From: Pseudomonas iranensis
GTDB lineage: Bacteria > Pseudomonadota > Gammaproteobacteria > Pseudomonadales > Pseudomonadaceae
Length of the DNA stretch: 64,000 nt
Reading direction: 5' to 3'
NCBI RefSeq assembly: GCF_014268585.2
Contig: NZ_CP077092.1
Location: 6,009,515 to 6,073,514 of the forward strand
Position numbers and translations under genes: made by a program. Each line of letters opens with the position of its first letter. Position 1 is the first letter of the stretch. Positions 19,199-27,967 of this stretch are shown here, piece after piece. The notes beneath the pieces were generated by a model. The model saw only the letters and a program-made list of their open reading frames with translations. It was not told the origin of the DNA and did no database searches.

Positions 19199-20605
19199 AT
19201 GCGGAGTCTTCCGTTCGTTTTGCTGCTTTGCGTCGCTGTTCAGTTGAGCGGTTGTGCCGCCTATCGCAACTACGATCTTGAAATGCAGCAGACCACCGAG
19301 CAAATGACCCGGGGCAATCTGACCGGGGCTCTGGCACTGGTGGAAATGAACAACCCGTGGGAAGACAAGGATCTGCTGTATTACCTGGAAAAAGGCGCGA
19401 TCCTCAGCGCTGGCAGTGCCCTGCCCGACAGCCAGGACGCCTGGCGCAATGCCGACCGGATGATCTTCCAGCGCGAGGAAGCCAACCCGTCCGGCGCGAT
19501 GAAATTACTGGCGCGTTTCGGTGATGAAATGGGCACGATGCTGGTCAACGACAAGCTGCGGCGCTATGAAGGCTACGATTACGAAAAGGTCATGCTGACT
19601 ACGCAAATGGCCTTGAACCAGCTATCCGTCAATGACTTTGCCGGCGCCCGCGCAGACATCAGGAAAACCCACGAACGCGAAGCATTGATCGCCCGCCAGC
19701 GTGAAAAGCAATACGAAGCGGCCGAGGAGCAGGCCAAAGCTCAGGGCAAGATTCCCCATTACAAAGAACTGGAAGGCTACCCGGTCGCCTTGCTTGATGC
19801 GGCGCAGGTTGTTGAGCTGAAAAACGGCTACCAAAGTGCGTTCAGCCACTATCTGGCCGGATTCACCTATGAAGCCCTCGGCGAGCGCGCCCTCGCGGCG
19901 GCCGGTTATCGTCAGGCGATCGAACTGCGGCCGGACATGCCCTTGCTGCAAAAGGCCCTGCGCAATCTCGACAAATCGCCAGCGAAAGCCGATGAAAGCG
20001 ATGTGTTGCTGATTATCCAGAGTGGCCTGGCTCCGGCTCGCAGCTCAGTGCAAGTGCCGATCCCGGTTCGTCTGAACGAAACGCTGGTCATCATCGCGCC
20101 CATTTCATTCCCGGTGATGGTGCCGGACGCAGTTACGCCCAACTTCAGCCATATCACCGTAGACGGTCGCAAACAGCCGTTGGTAGTAATCAACAGCGTG
20201 ACTGACATGTCCATGCGCACACTGCGCGACGACATGCCGCAAATCATCTCGCGGGCGATGTTCCGCGCCAACATGGCCGCCATCGGTCAAGCGCAGGAAA
20301 ACGAGCGCAACCCGGCGAAAGCCTCGTTGATCGTCACTCAGCATGATCCGTTCGAAGAAGCCGACACCCGCACATGGCGAGCGTTGCCGGACAAGACGCT
20401 GGTCGCCCGCCTGCGTTTGAAGAAAGGCCTGCATACCTTCCGTTTTGCGCCTGCGTCCATCGACCACCCTTTTGAAATGCGCGTCGACCAGGACCGCCAG
20501 ATTCTGCACCTGCGGGTATTCCGGGATCAGGTCTATACCGTCGGATCAGCCTTTGTACCGAATCAAAAACCCGCGTCGGATAAACCCGCTACTGCGGAGA
20601 AGTGA
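19199..20605 (+). CDS. COG3014-like outer-membrane lipoprotein, first paralogue
   Basis: A 468-residue lipoprotein. The signal peptide ends in the lipobox LSGC (Cys19). The mature part has TPR-like helices, including a DKLRRYEGYDYEKVMLTTQMALNQL segment (split over the family block), an SAFSHYLAGFTYEALGE block and a C-terminal beta-rich domain (LLIIQSGLAPARSS onward). It is very similar to the next gene, with the same blocks in the same order, so the pair arose by tandem duplication. Genes of this family lie beside ycfL and lpoB in several gammaproteobacteria, which suggests a role in cell-wall synthesis control or envelope integrity (inference). Confidence 0.85.
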   Translation: MRSLPFVLLLCVAVQLSGCAAYRNYDLEMQQTTEQMTRGNLTGALALVEMNNPWEDKDLLYYLEKGAILSAGSALPDSQDAWRNADRMIFQREEANPSGAMKLLARFGDEMGTMLVNDKLRRYEGYDYEKVMLTTQMALNQLSVNDFAGARADIRKTHEREALIARQREKQYEAAEEQAKAQGKIPHYKELEGYPVALLDAAQVVELKNGYQSAFSHYLAGFTYEALGERALAAAGYRQAIELRPDMPLLQKALRNLDKSPAKADESDVLLIIQSGLAPARSSVQVPIPVRLNETLVIIAPISFPVMVPDAVTPNFSHITVDGRKQPLVVINSVTDMSMRTLRDDMPQIISRAMFRANMAAIGQAQENERNPAKASLIVTQHDPFEEADTRTWRALPDKTLVARLRLKKGLHTFRFAPASIDHPFEMRVDQDRQILHLRVFRDQVYTVGSAFVPNQKPASDKPATAEK

Positions 20606-20811
20606 TGGCACCACATCTGAAAATGCACCCAAAAAGCTATTACATAGCCATCACCCCACGTTTATAATGCCGCGCCCTCGCCCAGCGAGCCGGCATCAAA
20701 AGCTCCTCACCCATGAGGAATTGGCAGGAGGCCAGCGCCGCCGTCGATAGGTCACACCAGCCCGACCAGCACACGCGGCTGCAAGTTTTGTTACTCAGGG
20801 AAGAAGTACCC

Positions 20812-22206
20812 ATGGCATTCCGCGCTTCCATGCTGCTCGCGCTCAGCGCTGTCACGCTGTTGTCCGGCTGCGCAGCGTTTCGCAACTACGATTCCGAACT
20901 GGCCCAGACCAATCAGCAACTGGCATCCGGCAACGTCGACGCCGCGCTGACCCTGCTGGAAAAGAACAACACCGGCACCGACAAAGACCTGCTCTATTAC
21001 TTCGAGAAAGGTGAACTGCTGCGCGCCAAGGGCGACCTGTCGGGCAGCCAGAACGCCTGGGGCAATGCCGATCAGGTGGTCGGTCAGTGGGAAGACGCAG
21101 TCAAGCTCGACTCGGCCAAGTACCTGGCACAGTTCGGCAGCTTCATCGTCAACGACAAGGTGCGTCGCTACGAAGGCTATGACTACGAAAAAGTCATGCT
21201 GACCACGCAGATGGCCCTGAACCTGTTGGCGGTCAACGATTTCGATGGCGCCCGCACGGCGATCAAAAAGACCCACGAACGCGAAGCGGTGATCGCCGAC
21301 CTGCGCGACAAGGAATACCTCAAGAGCGAAGAAGAGGCCGAGAAAGAAGGCATCAAGACCCAGTACAAGGATTTGCAGGGTTATCCGGTGGCCAGCCTCG
21401 ACGCGCCGGAAGTGGTCGGCCTGAAGAACAGCTACCAGAGTGCATTCAGCCATTACCTGGCCGGTTTCGTTTACGAAGCTTTGGGCGAGAAGGATCTGGC
21501 CGCGCCGGGTTATCGCAAGGCTGCCGAACTGCGCCCGAACACGCCGTTGCTCGAGCAGGCGCTGGTCAATCTCGACAAGCCTTCCAAATCCGATGACAGC
21601 GACATTCTCATCGTCGTGCAGAGCGGTCTGGCCCCGGCCCGCGACTCGATTCGTGTGCCGCTGCCGCTGCCGATTTCCAACAACGTGGTGATCACTCCGC
21701 TGTCGTTCCCGATCATCAAACCGGACACCTCCACCGCGCCGTTTGCGCAGATCGGTGTCGACGGCAAGCAGGTTGACCTGACCGCGCTGAACAGCACCAC
21801 CGCCATGTCCCGCCGCGCTCTGCGCGATGACATGCCGGGGATCATCGTGCGCACCACCGTGCGCGCGATCACCAAAGGTGTGGCGCAGAAACAGATAAAC
21901 GAAACCAACCCGCTGGCCGGTCTCGCCGTGGGGATTTCTTCAGCGGTGCTCGAAGGTGCCGATACCCGTACATGGCGCACCCTGCCGGACAACACCCAAG
22001 TGGTACGTCTGCGCCTGAAAAAAGGTGAGCATCAGGTTACCCTGCCGAGCGCCGTCGGCGGCTCGGTGGTCAAGGTCACTGTCGACCAGCGCTACCAAGT
22101 GATCAGCCTGCGTGCCGTGGGCAACCAGGTATTCGCTGGCGGCATCGCTGCTCACGTAATGCCGAGCGCTGCCGCGACCAACGTCGCCAGCCTCAAACAA
22201 CCTTAA
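20812..22206 (+). CDS. COG3014-like outer-membrane lipoprotein, second paralogue
   Basis: A 464-residue lipoprotein with lipobox LSGC (Cys19), aligned end to end with the gene at 19199. The start at 20812 gives a clean signal peptide; an in-frame extension to 20713 lacks one. Repeated family blocks are YEGYDYEKVMLTTQMALN, QSAFSHYLAGFVYEALGE and LRDDMPGIIVRTTVRAI. It is followed 16 nt later by the YcfL-like gene, so this copy is the one transcriptionally linked to the lpoB-type genes. The first copy is separated by 206 nt with its own possible promoter. Confidence 0.85.
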   Translation: MAFRASMLLALSAVTLLSGCAAFRNYDSELAQTNQQLASGNVDAALTLLEKNNTGTDKDLLYYFEKGELLRAKGDLSGSQNAWGNADQVVGQWEDAVKLDSAKYLAQFGSFIVNDKVRRYEGYDYEKVMLTTQMALNLLAVNDFDGARTAIKKTHEREAVIADLRDKEYLKSEEEAEKEGIKTQYKDLQGYPVASLDAPEVVGLKNSYQSAFSHYLAGFVYEALGEKDLAAPGYRKAAELRPNTPLLEQALVNLDKPSKSDDSDILIVVQSGLAPARDSIRVPLPLPISNNVVITPLSFPIIKPDTSTAPFAQIGVDGKQVDLTALNSTTAMSRRALRDDMPGIIVRTTVRAITKGVAQKQINETNPLAGLAVGISSAVLEGADTRTWRTLPDNTQVVRLRLKKGEHQVTLPSAVGGSVVKVTVDQRYQVISLRAVGNQVFAGGIAAHVMPSAAATNVASLKQP

Positions 22207-22222
22207 GAACGGAGTCTTTGCA

Positions 22223-22594
22223 ATGCGCTTGAAGATCATCGTCGTCGCCGCCCTCGCCTTGCTGGCAGGCTGCGCCACCCCGCCACCACCTGAGCCGGGC
22301 AGCGCCGCGAGCAAAGTCGTGGCCATGGGCCCGCAGAAACACATCGTCGTCGGCGCCATGCGCGTGGCTCGTGAAAACGGCTTCATGACCGTCAACGTGC
22401 AGTTGAGCAACACCCTCAACAGCAACAAGATTTTCTACTACCGCTTCGCCTGGCTCGGCGCCGAAGGTTTCCCGGTTGCCGAAGAAGAAGTGTGGAAAAG
22501 CCAGATGATGTACGGCGCCCAGACCAGCTTCATTCAGGCTATCGCCCCAACCCCGAAAGCCGTGGATTTCCGTCTGGAAATCAAGACGCCTTAA
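22223..22594 (+). CDS. YcfL-family lipoprotein (DUF1425)
   Basis: A 123-residue small lipoprotein with lipobox LAGC (Cys16) and the DUF1425 pattern (NTLNSNKIFYYRFAWLGAEGFPV, split by the reader, then FIQAIAPTPKAVDFRLEI). In E. coli ycfL lies directly upstream of lpoB, and the same order holds here. The function is unknown; it is probably an outer-membrane partner of LpoB. Confidence 0.88.
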   Translation: MRLKIIVVAALALLAGCATPPPPEPGSAASKVVAMGPQKHIVVGAMRVARENGFMTVNVQLSNTLNSNKIFYYRFAWLGAEGFPVAEEEVWKSQMMYGAQTSFIQAIAPTPKAVDFRLEIKTP

Positions 22595-22630
22595 GCCCGC
22601 CACCCTATTTCTGATTGAGAGAGCTTTCTC

Positions 22631-23218
22631 ATGTTTGCACGCTTTTCCTGCATCGCCGTCATCGCCCTGCTCGCCTCCGGTTGCGCCAACACCTCGCCGA
22701 CCCTGGGCAGCAAGAACATCAGCTACGGCGACACCAAAGCGGTTGAAACCGTGACCAACGAATTCGGTTCGACCGACCTGCAAATGATCGCCGAGTCGAT
22801 GACCCGCTCGCTGGCCCAGTCCGGCATCCTGCAGGGTCGTCCGGTAGTTCAGGTCTACGATGTGAAGAACAAGACCAGCGAGTACATCGACACCCGCGAA
22901 ATCACCACCAGCATCAAGACTCAGTTGATGAAGACCGGTGTTGCGCGCTTCGCCAGCGACAACAATGCGATGCAGAGCCAGGTTGACCAGCTCAAGCTGC
23001 AAAACCAGAGCGGCCTGTACAAGAAAAGCACCGTGGCCAAGACCGGCAACATGGTTGCCGCCAAGTACCGCATCGAAGGCTCGATCAGCTCGATCGTCAA
23101 GCGCAGCAGCGACTACAAGGACGTCTTCTACAAATTCAGCCTGCAGTTGATCGACGTCGAAAGCGGTCTGGCCGAGTGGATGGATGAAAAAGAGATCCGC
23201 AAAACCACGGAGCGTTGA
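22631..23218 (+). CDS. LpoB-like penicillin-binding protein activator lipoprotein
   Basis: A 195-residue lipoprotein with lipobox ASGC (Cys18). The rest matches the LpoB domain: an early STDLQMIAESMTRSL block, a VQVYDVKNKTSEYIDTREI strand-helix, KYRIEGSISSIVKRS and YKFSLQLIDVESGLAEW. LpoB reaches from the outer membrane to stimulate a bifunctional class A PBP (PBP1B in E. coli). Pseudomonas is known mainly for LpoP, so this gene may serve another PBP or another role. The linker between the lipobox and the domain is short compared with E. coli LpoB. Confidence 0.82.
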   Translation: MFARFSCIAVIALLASGCANTSPTLGSKNISYGDTKAVETVTNEFGSTDLQMIAESMTRSLAQSGILQGRPVVQVYDVKNKTSEYIDTREITTSIKTQLMKTGVARFASDNNAMQSQVDQLKLQNQSGLYKKSTVAKTGNMVAAKYRIEGSISSIVKRSSDYKDVFYKFSLQLIDVESGLAEWMDEKEIRKTTER

Positions 23219-23221
23219 TCG

Positions 23222-23968
23222 ATGCGCACATGGATTGGCATGATGGCCCTGGCTTGCGCCTTCAGCGCGCAGGCGGCCCCGAAAGTGGCGGTGACGGATC
23301 TGGCGTATCAGGAGCGCGTGGAGCAATACATCCACATCGTTTCGGCGCAGAGCAATCACCGCGAGAGTTACTACAGCGCCAGCGGTTCTTCGAGCTACAA
23401 CGAGATCGAAGCGACCACCAGCTACATCGAACAGGGCGAGTTGCGCAAATTCACCGGCGACATCAAGGGTGAAATCCTGCGTACCGGCATGTTCCAGCTG
23501 GTGCAGGGCACGCCTTATACCGCCTCATCCAAAGGCGATGTGTATGACGTGATCAAGCGCATCAAGGCCGGCAACTTCAAAGGCGCCGACTACGTGCTGT
23601 TCGGCACTGTGTCCGACATCGACTTCACCCAGGACATCAACGAGCTGGCGCACACCGACAGCTACTCGGCGGTACTGGGCCTGACGCTGGTGGCGGATTT
23701 CAGTCTGATCAACACCAAGACCTACGAGATCACCTCGGCCTTCACGGCGATGGGCGAAGCGCAGGACACCAAACTGGTGAACCATCGCGACATCAAGATC
23801 TCGCTGAACCGTCCGCGGGTGGTGCGTGAGGTGTCGAAGGCTTTGGGCGAAGACGTGGCCGGGCAGCTGAGCATGCAGCTCGGTGGTGGTGACGGTTATG
23901 AGCAGCCGCGTGAAGCGCCGCAGCGCAACAATCTGCCGCGTGATACGGCGCCGGTGATTTTACGCTGA
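23222..23968 (+). CDS. Secreted protein of the lpoB-like cluster
   Basis: A 248-residue protein with a signal peptide ending SAQA-AP rather than a clear lipobox, so it is probably periplasmic. It starts 3 nt after the LpoB-like stop. The segment KVAVTDLAYQERV, then GEILRTGMFQLVQGT and GADYVLFGTVSDIDF resemble the CsgG/LpoB-type alpha-beta fold, so it may be a distant relative of its neighbour. The C-terminus (about 222-248) is polar and Pro/Arg-rich. The specific function is unknown. Confidence 0.8.
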   Translation: MRTWIGMMALACAFSAQAAPKVAVTDLAYQERVEQYIHIVSAQSNHRESYYSASGSSSYNEIEATTSYIEQGELRKFTGDIKGEILRTGMFQLVQGTPYTASSKGDVYDVIKRIKAGNFKGADYVLFGTVSDIDFTQDINELAHTDSYSAVLGLTLVADFSLINTKTYEITSAFTAMGEAQDTKLVNHRDIKISLNRPRVVREVSKALGEDVAGQLSMQLGGGDGYEQPREAPQRNNLPRDTAPVILR

Positions 23969-24002
23969 GCCGGATCTGAGGACTTTTGTGGCGAAGGGCT
24001 CT

Positions 24003-24055
24003 GTGGCGAGGGGATTTATCCCCGTTGGGTCGCGAAGCGGCCCTCGCTATTGATT
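24003..24055. repeat. REP-like element, class C (single)
   Basis: GGCGAGGGGATTTATCCCC followed by a GTTGGGTCGCGAAGCGG tail. The same sequence occurs as an inverted pair at 43601-43695. Confidence 0.75.
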
Positions 24056-24096
24056 CAAGAAAAGCTCGCTTGCCCCGATGTCTCGGTAGAAATGCA

Positions 24097-24126
24097 AAAG
24101 GCGACCTCTTGAGGTCGCCTTTTTTG
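24097..24126 (-). terminator. Intrinsic terminator after the LysE gene
   Basis: The hairpin GGCGACCTC/GAGGTCGCC with A and T runs lies just beyond the LysE stop on minus. It may also end transcription of the lipoprotein cluster coming from the plus strand. Confidence 0.85.
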
Positions 24127-24138
24127 TGCCCGAGCGTT

Positions 24139-24771
24139 TTACGCCGCCGCTTTGCGCAACGTCGCCATGAATGCCGCTGCGCCGATGAACAGCCCGGCAA
24201 AGGTGCGGTTCATGCGTTTCTGCTGCTTGGGCGTGCGCAACAGGCGCAGCACCTTCGACGCCAGTCCGGTGTAGCCGGCCATGACAATCAGGTCGACGAA
24301 CACCATGGTCACGCCGATCACCAGATACTGAATCAGCAGCGGCGCATGGGGATTGATGAACTGCGGCAACACCGCGAGCATGAACACCAACGCCTTGGGG
24401 TTGCTGATGTTCACCAGAAAGCCGCGAAACACCAAAGCCAGCGGCTTGCCGATCGGCCGCACTGCGGCGTCATCGCTCATGTCCATGGGCAGCGCCCGCC
24501 ATTGCTTGATCGCCAGATAAACCAGATAGGCAACGCCGAACCATTTGATCGCATGGAATGCCGTGGCCGAAGCAGTGAGCACAGCGCCAACACCCGCGCC
24601 GACAATCGCGATCTGCACCGCCAGACCGATCTGCAGGCCCAGCGCGTTCCAATAACCGCGCCAGAATCCGTATTGCAAACCACTGGACATCGACGCGATG
24701 GCGCCCGCGCCCGGGGACAGGCTGATCACCCAGCAGGCGGCAAAGAATGCCAGCCATGTTTGAAGCTCCAT
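24139..24771 (-). CDS. LysE/RhtB family amino acid exporter
   Basis: A 210-residue inner-membrane protein with about six hydrophobic segments and the family start LSPGAGAIASMSSGLQYG. A conserved FLVNISNPKALVFMLAVLPQF follows near residue 120. Family members export amino acids or homoserine lactones; the substrate here is not predictable. It stands alone between a terminator and a REP pair. Confidence 0.9.
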   Translation of the reverse strand: MELQTWLAFFAACWVISLSPGAGAIASMSSGLQYGFWRGYWNALGLQIGLAVQIAIVGAGVGAVLTASATAFHAIKWFGVAYLVYLAIKQWRALPMDMSDDAAVRPIGKPLALVFRGFLVNISNPKALVFMLAVLPQFINPHAPLLIQYLVIGVTMVFVDLIVMAGYTGLASKVLRLLRTPKQQKRMNRTFAGLFIGAAAFMATLRKAAA

Positions 24772-24872
24772 CGCACACCTCGGCTGATGCTTGTGACAAA
24801 TGCCTAAGCTAATGCGGCTTCGTGTGGATGACTACCAGTTTTTTGCTAAATATTGCGGGAAGCTGAGGGCCC

Positions 24873-24939
24873 CTTCGCGAGCAGGCTCGCTCCCACAGGG
24901 GGAACGCATTCCAATGTGGGAGCGAGCCTGCTCGCGAAG
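24873..24939. repeat. Inverted REP pair, class A
   Basis: Opposed copies of GTGGGAGCGAGCCTGCTCGC are separated by 19 nt, upstream of the LysE gene and downstream of the MscS-like gene. Confidence 0.9.
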
Positions 24940-24963
24940 GCGTCGGAACAGACGACGTAGAAA

Positions 24964-25545
24964 TTACTTCTCGAACCCGCTCGACGGCAACACATCGGTC
25001 CCGCGCCAACGCCGCACCGATCGCTGGAAGAACAGGCTATTCGGCACCTGCACCATGGCGCTGCCGGTGCCCAACTCTTCGGCCTCGATCAACGTGGTGT
25101 AGAGCAGATTGATCGCGATCACCCGGCCTTTGACGCCAGGCTTGTCGGTGGTGTCGACCAGCTCGACCACGTCGCCGAGGCGGAACGGCCCGACGGTGAA
25201 GATCAGAATGGCACAGAGCAGGTTCGACAGCACGCTCCACATGGCGAAGAACGCCACCGCCGCCACCGCGACAAATCCCGACAGCGCCGTCCACAGCACC
25301 GTGGCCGAAACGCCGAGGCGCTCGAGCACGAAGAGCAGCGCGCTGCCCATGATCAGCCAGCGCAACACGCCGCGCAGCGGCATCAGCAACTGCGGCGGAA
25401 ACGGATAGCGCTCACCCAGGCGAGTCAGGCCTTTGGCGACGAAACGCTGGGTCAGGTAACCGGCCAGCAGAATCAGCAGAATCTGCGCGGTGAACCAGAG
25501 CGGCTCGACCCACACCGCCGAGAAAGGCAGCTTGAAGGCTTCCAT
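24964..25545 (-). CDS. Small MscS-family mechanosensitive channel protein
   Basis: A 193-residue protein with three hydrophobic segments in the first 100 residues and the MscS beta-domain core (ILIFTVGPFRLGDVVEL, then GRVIAINLLYTTL). It is shorter than E. coli MscS (286), lacking most of the C-terminal cytoplasmic cage. That is common for the small MscS-like proteins of this family, so it is not taken as truncation. Its ATG overlaps the stop of the ABC-F gene in a TGATG, implying coupled translation. Confidence 0.85.
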   Translation of the reverse strand: MEAFKLPFSAVWVEPLWFTAQILLILLAGYLTQRFVAKGLTRLGERYPFPPQLLMPLRGVLRWLIMGSALLFVLERLGVSATVLWTALSGFVAVAAVAFFAMWSVLSNLLCAILIFTVGPFRLGDVVELVDTTDKPGVKGRVIAINLLYTTLIEAEELGTGSAMVQVPNSLFFQRSVRRWRGTDVLPSSGFEK

Positions 25546-27455
25546 CAGGACAACGCCTCCAGCTCCGCCTGCATGATTTCCAGGGTTTCCAGGGCTTCCA
25601 TCCAGGCTTCTTCCAGCTCGGCTTCACGCACCTTCAATTTCGCCTGTTCGGCGAGCAGATCACGCAATTCATTCTTGCGTGCCGGCTCGTAGATATCGCT
25701 GTCACCCAGGCTGGCATCGACCTTGGCCAGTTTCTCGTGCAGCTTGCCCAGTTCGGCTTCGAGCTTGTCGGCCTCGCGCTTGTGCGGCGCCAGTTGCTGA
25801 CGCAACGCTGCCGCCGCTTGGCGTTGCGCTTTCTTGTCGGTCTTGTCCGGGTTGACCGGCGTGTTGCTGACCGGCGCATTGCGCTGACGGTATTCCACCA
25901 GCCAGCGTGCGTAGTCTTCGAGATCGCCGTCGAACTCTTCGACCTTGCCGTCGGCGACCAGATAGAAGTTGTCGGTGGTGCTCTTGAGCAAGTGCCGATC
26001 GTGAGAAACCACCAGCACCGCACCGCTGAATTCCTGCAGGGCCATGGTCAGCGCCAGACGCATTTCCAGGTCGAGGTGGTTGGTCGGTTCGTCGAGCAGC
26101 AGCAGGTTCGGCCGCTCCCAAGCGATCAAGGCAAGGGCCAGACGGGCCTTCTCGCCACCGGAGAAATTCAGCACCGGCTCATCGATGCGTGCGCCCCGGA
26201 AGTCGAAGCCGCCGAGGAAGTCGCGCAGGGTCTGCTCGCGTTCACTCGGCGCCAGACGCTGCAAGTGCAGCAATGGGCTGGCCTTGGAGTCGAGCGAGTC
26301 GAGCTGATGCTGGGCAAAGTAGCCGACCACGGTGTTTTCGCCACGGGTCAGGCGCCCGGCCAGCGGTTCGAGCTCGCCGGCGAGGTTCTTGATCAGCGTC
26401 GATTTACCCGCACCGTTCGGCCCAAGCAGACCGATCCGCGCACCCGGGGTCAGTTGCAGCTTGACCTTCTCGAGGATGGTCTTGTCGCCATAACCCAAGC
26501 GTGCATCGGACAGGTCGATCAGTGGGCTGGAGATCTTGGTCGACTCGCGGAAGGCGAAGTCGAACGGCGAATCGACGTGGGCCGCCGACAATTCTTCCAT
26601 GCGCTCCAGCGCCTTGATCCGGCTCTGCGCCTGACGGGCCTTGGTCGCTTGCGCCTTGAAGCGGGCGATGTAGCTTTCCATGTGCGCACGCTGCGCCTGC
26701 TGCTTCTCGTAGGCTTGTTGCTGCTGGGCCAGACGCTCGGCGCGGGCGCGTTCGAACGCGGTGTAGCCGCCCCGGTAGAGGGTCAGTTTGCGCTGATCGA
26801 CATGGGCGACGTGATCGACCACTTCGTCGAGGAAATCCCGGTCGTGGGAAATCAGCAGCAAGGTACCCGGATAACTCTTCAGCCACTCTTCGAGCCAGAT
26901 GATCGCGTCGAGATCCAAGTGGTTGGTCGGTTCGTCGAGCAGCAGCAGATCCGACGGGCACATCAGTGCCTGCGCCAGATTCAGACGCATCCGCCAGCCA
27001 CCGGAGAAATCTCCTACCTGACGATCCATCTGCTCATTGGTGAAACCAAGACCGGCGAGCAGCTTGCGCGCCCGCGCATCGGCGGTGTAGCCGTCGGCGC
27101 TGTCGAGTTCGGCGTGCAGGCGCGCCAGTGCGGTGCCGTCATGGGCCTCTTCGGCAGCGGCAAGCTCGCGTTGCACCTCGCGCAGACGCAGGTCGCCATC
27201 GAGCACATAATCGACCGCCAGGCGTTCGAGCGTGTCGACCTCCTGGCGCATATGCGCGATACGCCAGTCGGCCGGCAGCAGGCAGTCGCCCGAGTCCGGG
27301 TGCAACTCGCCGCGCAGCAGGGCGAACAGGCTGGATTTGCCGGCACCGTTGGCGCCGATGAGGCCGGCTTTGTGGCCGGCGTGCAGGGTCAGCTCGGCGT
27401 CTTCTAGCAGACGTTGCGGGCCACGCTGTAAAGTCAGGTTCTGAAGTCGGATCAT
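25545..27455 (-). CDS. ABC-F family ATPase (YheS type)
   Basis: A 636-residue soluble protein with two ABC domains. The first has Walker A GANGAGKSS near 34-42 and signature FSGGWRMRL near 155. The second has GPNGAGKST near 345 and FSGGEKARL near 440. The two are joined by a charged linker helix, the P-site tRNA interaction motif of ABC-F translation factors. The C-terminal 100 residues form a coiled coil rich in Lys, Glu and Ala. Length and domain order fit YheS rather than Uup or EttA. Such proteins act on stalled ribosomes; no membrane partner is expected. Confidence 0.92.
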   Translation of the reverse strand: MIRLQNLTLQRGPQRLLEDAELTLHAGHKAGLIGANGAGKSSLFALLRGELHPDSGDCLLPADWRIAHMRQEVDTLERLAVDYVLDGDLRLREVQRELAAAEEAHDGTALARLHAELDSADGYTADARARKLLAGLGFTNEQMDRQVGDFSGGWRMRLNLAQALMCPSDLLLLDEPTNHLDLDAIIWLEEWLKSYPGTLLLISHDRDFLDEVVDHVAHVDQRKLTLYRGGYTAFERARAERLAQQQQAYEKQQAQRAHMESYIARFKAQATKARQAQSRIKALERMEELSAAHVDSPFDFAFRESTKISSPLIDLSDARLGYGDKTILEKVKLQLTPGARIGLLGPNGAGKSTLIKNLAGELEPLAGRLTRGENTVVGYFAQHQLDSLDSKASPLLHLQRLAPSEREQTLRDFLGGFDFRGARIDEPVLNFSGGEKARLALALIAWERPNLLLLDEPTNHLDLEMRLALTMALQEFSGAVLVVSHDRHLLKSTTDNFYLVADGKVEEFDGDLEDYARWLVEYRQRNAPVSNTPVNPDKTDKKAQRQAAAALRQQLAPHKREADKLEAELGKLHEKLAKVDASLGDSDIYEPARKNELRDLLAEQAKLKVREAELEEAWMEALETLEIMQAELEALS

Positions 27456-27505
27456 AATGGCGGCGGAGTCTACCAGCTTCGCTCACAACTGGCGCGAGTA
27501 GCACG

Positions 27506-27967
27506 ATGTCCTCTGACCTGTGGAGCTTTGCACTTGATGTCTACGCCCGGCCGGGCGTGGAAGATGCCTGCCTGCAATTGCAAACGGCGGGCGCCAATGT
27601 CTGCCTGCTGCTCTGCGGTTCATGGCTGGAGCAGCGCGCGGTGGCGTGCGATGAACCGCGCGTACGTCTGCTCAAGGCCTTGACCGCGCCGTGGGATATC
27701 GAAGTGGTGCAGCCGCTGCGAAGCCTGCGCCTGCAATGGAAAGCGCGGGCCGTCGACGATGCGGTGGTAGCCGGCATGCGCGAGCAGATCAAATCACTGG
27801 AGCTTGAAGCTGAGCGCACCTTGCTGTCACGGCTCGAAGGTGTGGCGCAGGAGTGGACGCGCAACGATGCAGGTTCGGTGACCTGGCTTGAGGGCTTGGC
27901 CGGCAATGCCGCCAGCCTGAACCGCGACGCGCTGCAAGTGCTGCGCGTCGCGGCAACCGGCACTTAG
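27506..27967 (+). CDS. TIGR02444 family protein (DUF2390)
   Basis: A 153-residue cytoplasmic protein recognised by LWSFALDVYARPGVEDACLQLQ at the start and the VQPLRSLRLQWKAR block in the middle. The function is unknown. It overlaps the 3' end of algP by 4 nt tail to tail and is divergent from the ABC-F gene. Confidence 0.88.
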   Translation: MSSDLWSFALDVYARPGVEDACLQLQTAGANVCLLLCGSWLEQRAVACDEPRVRLLKALTAPWDIEVVQPLRSLRLQWKARAVDDAVVAGMREQIKSLELEAERTLLSRLEGVAQEWTRNDAGSVTWLEGLAGNAASLNRDALQVLRVAATGT

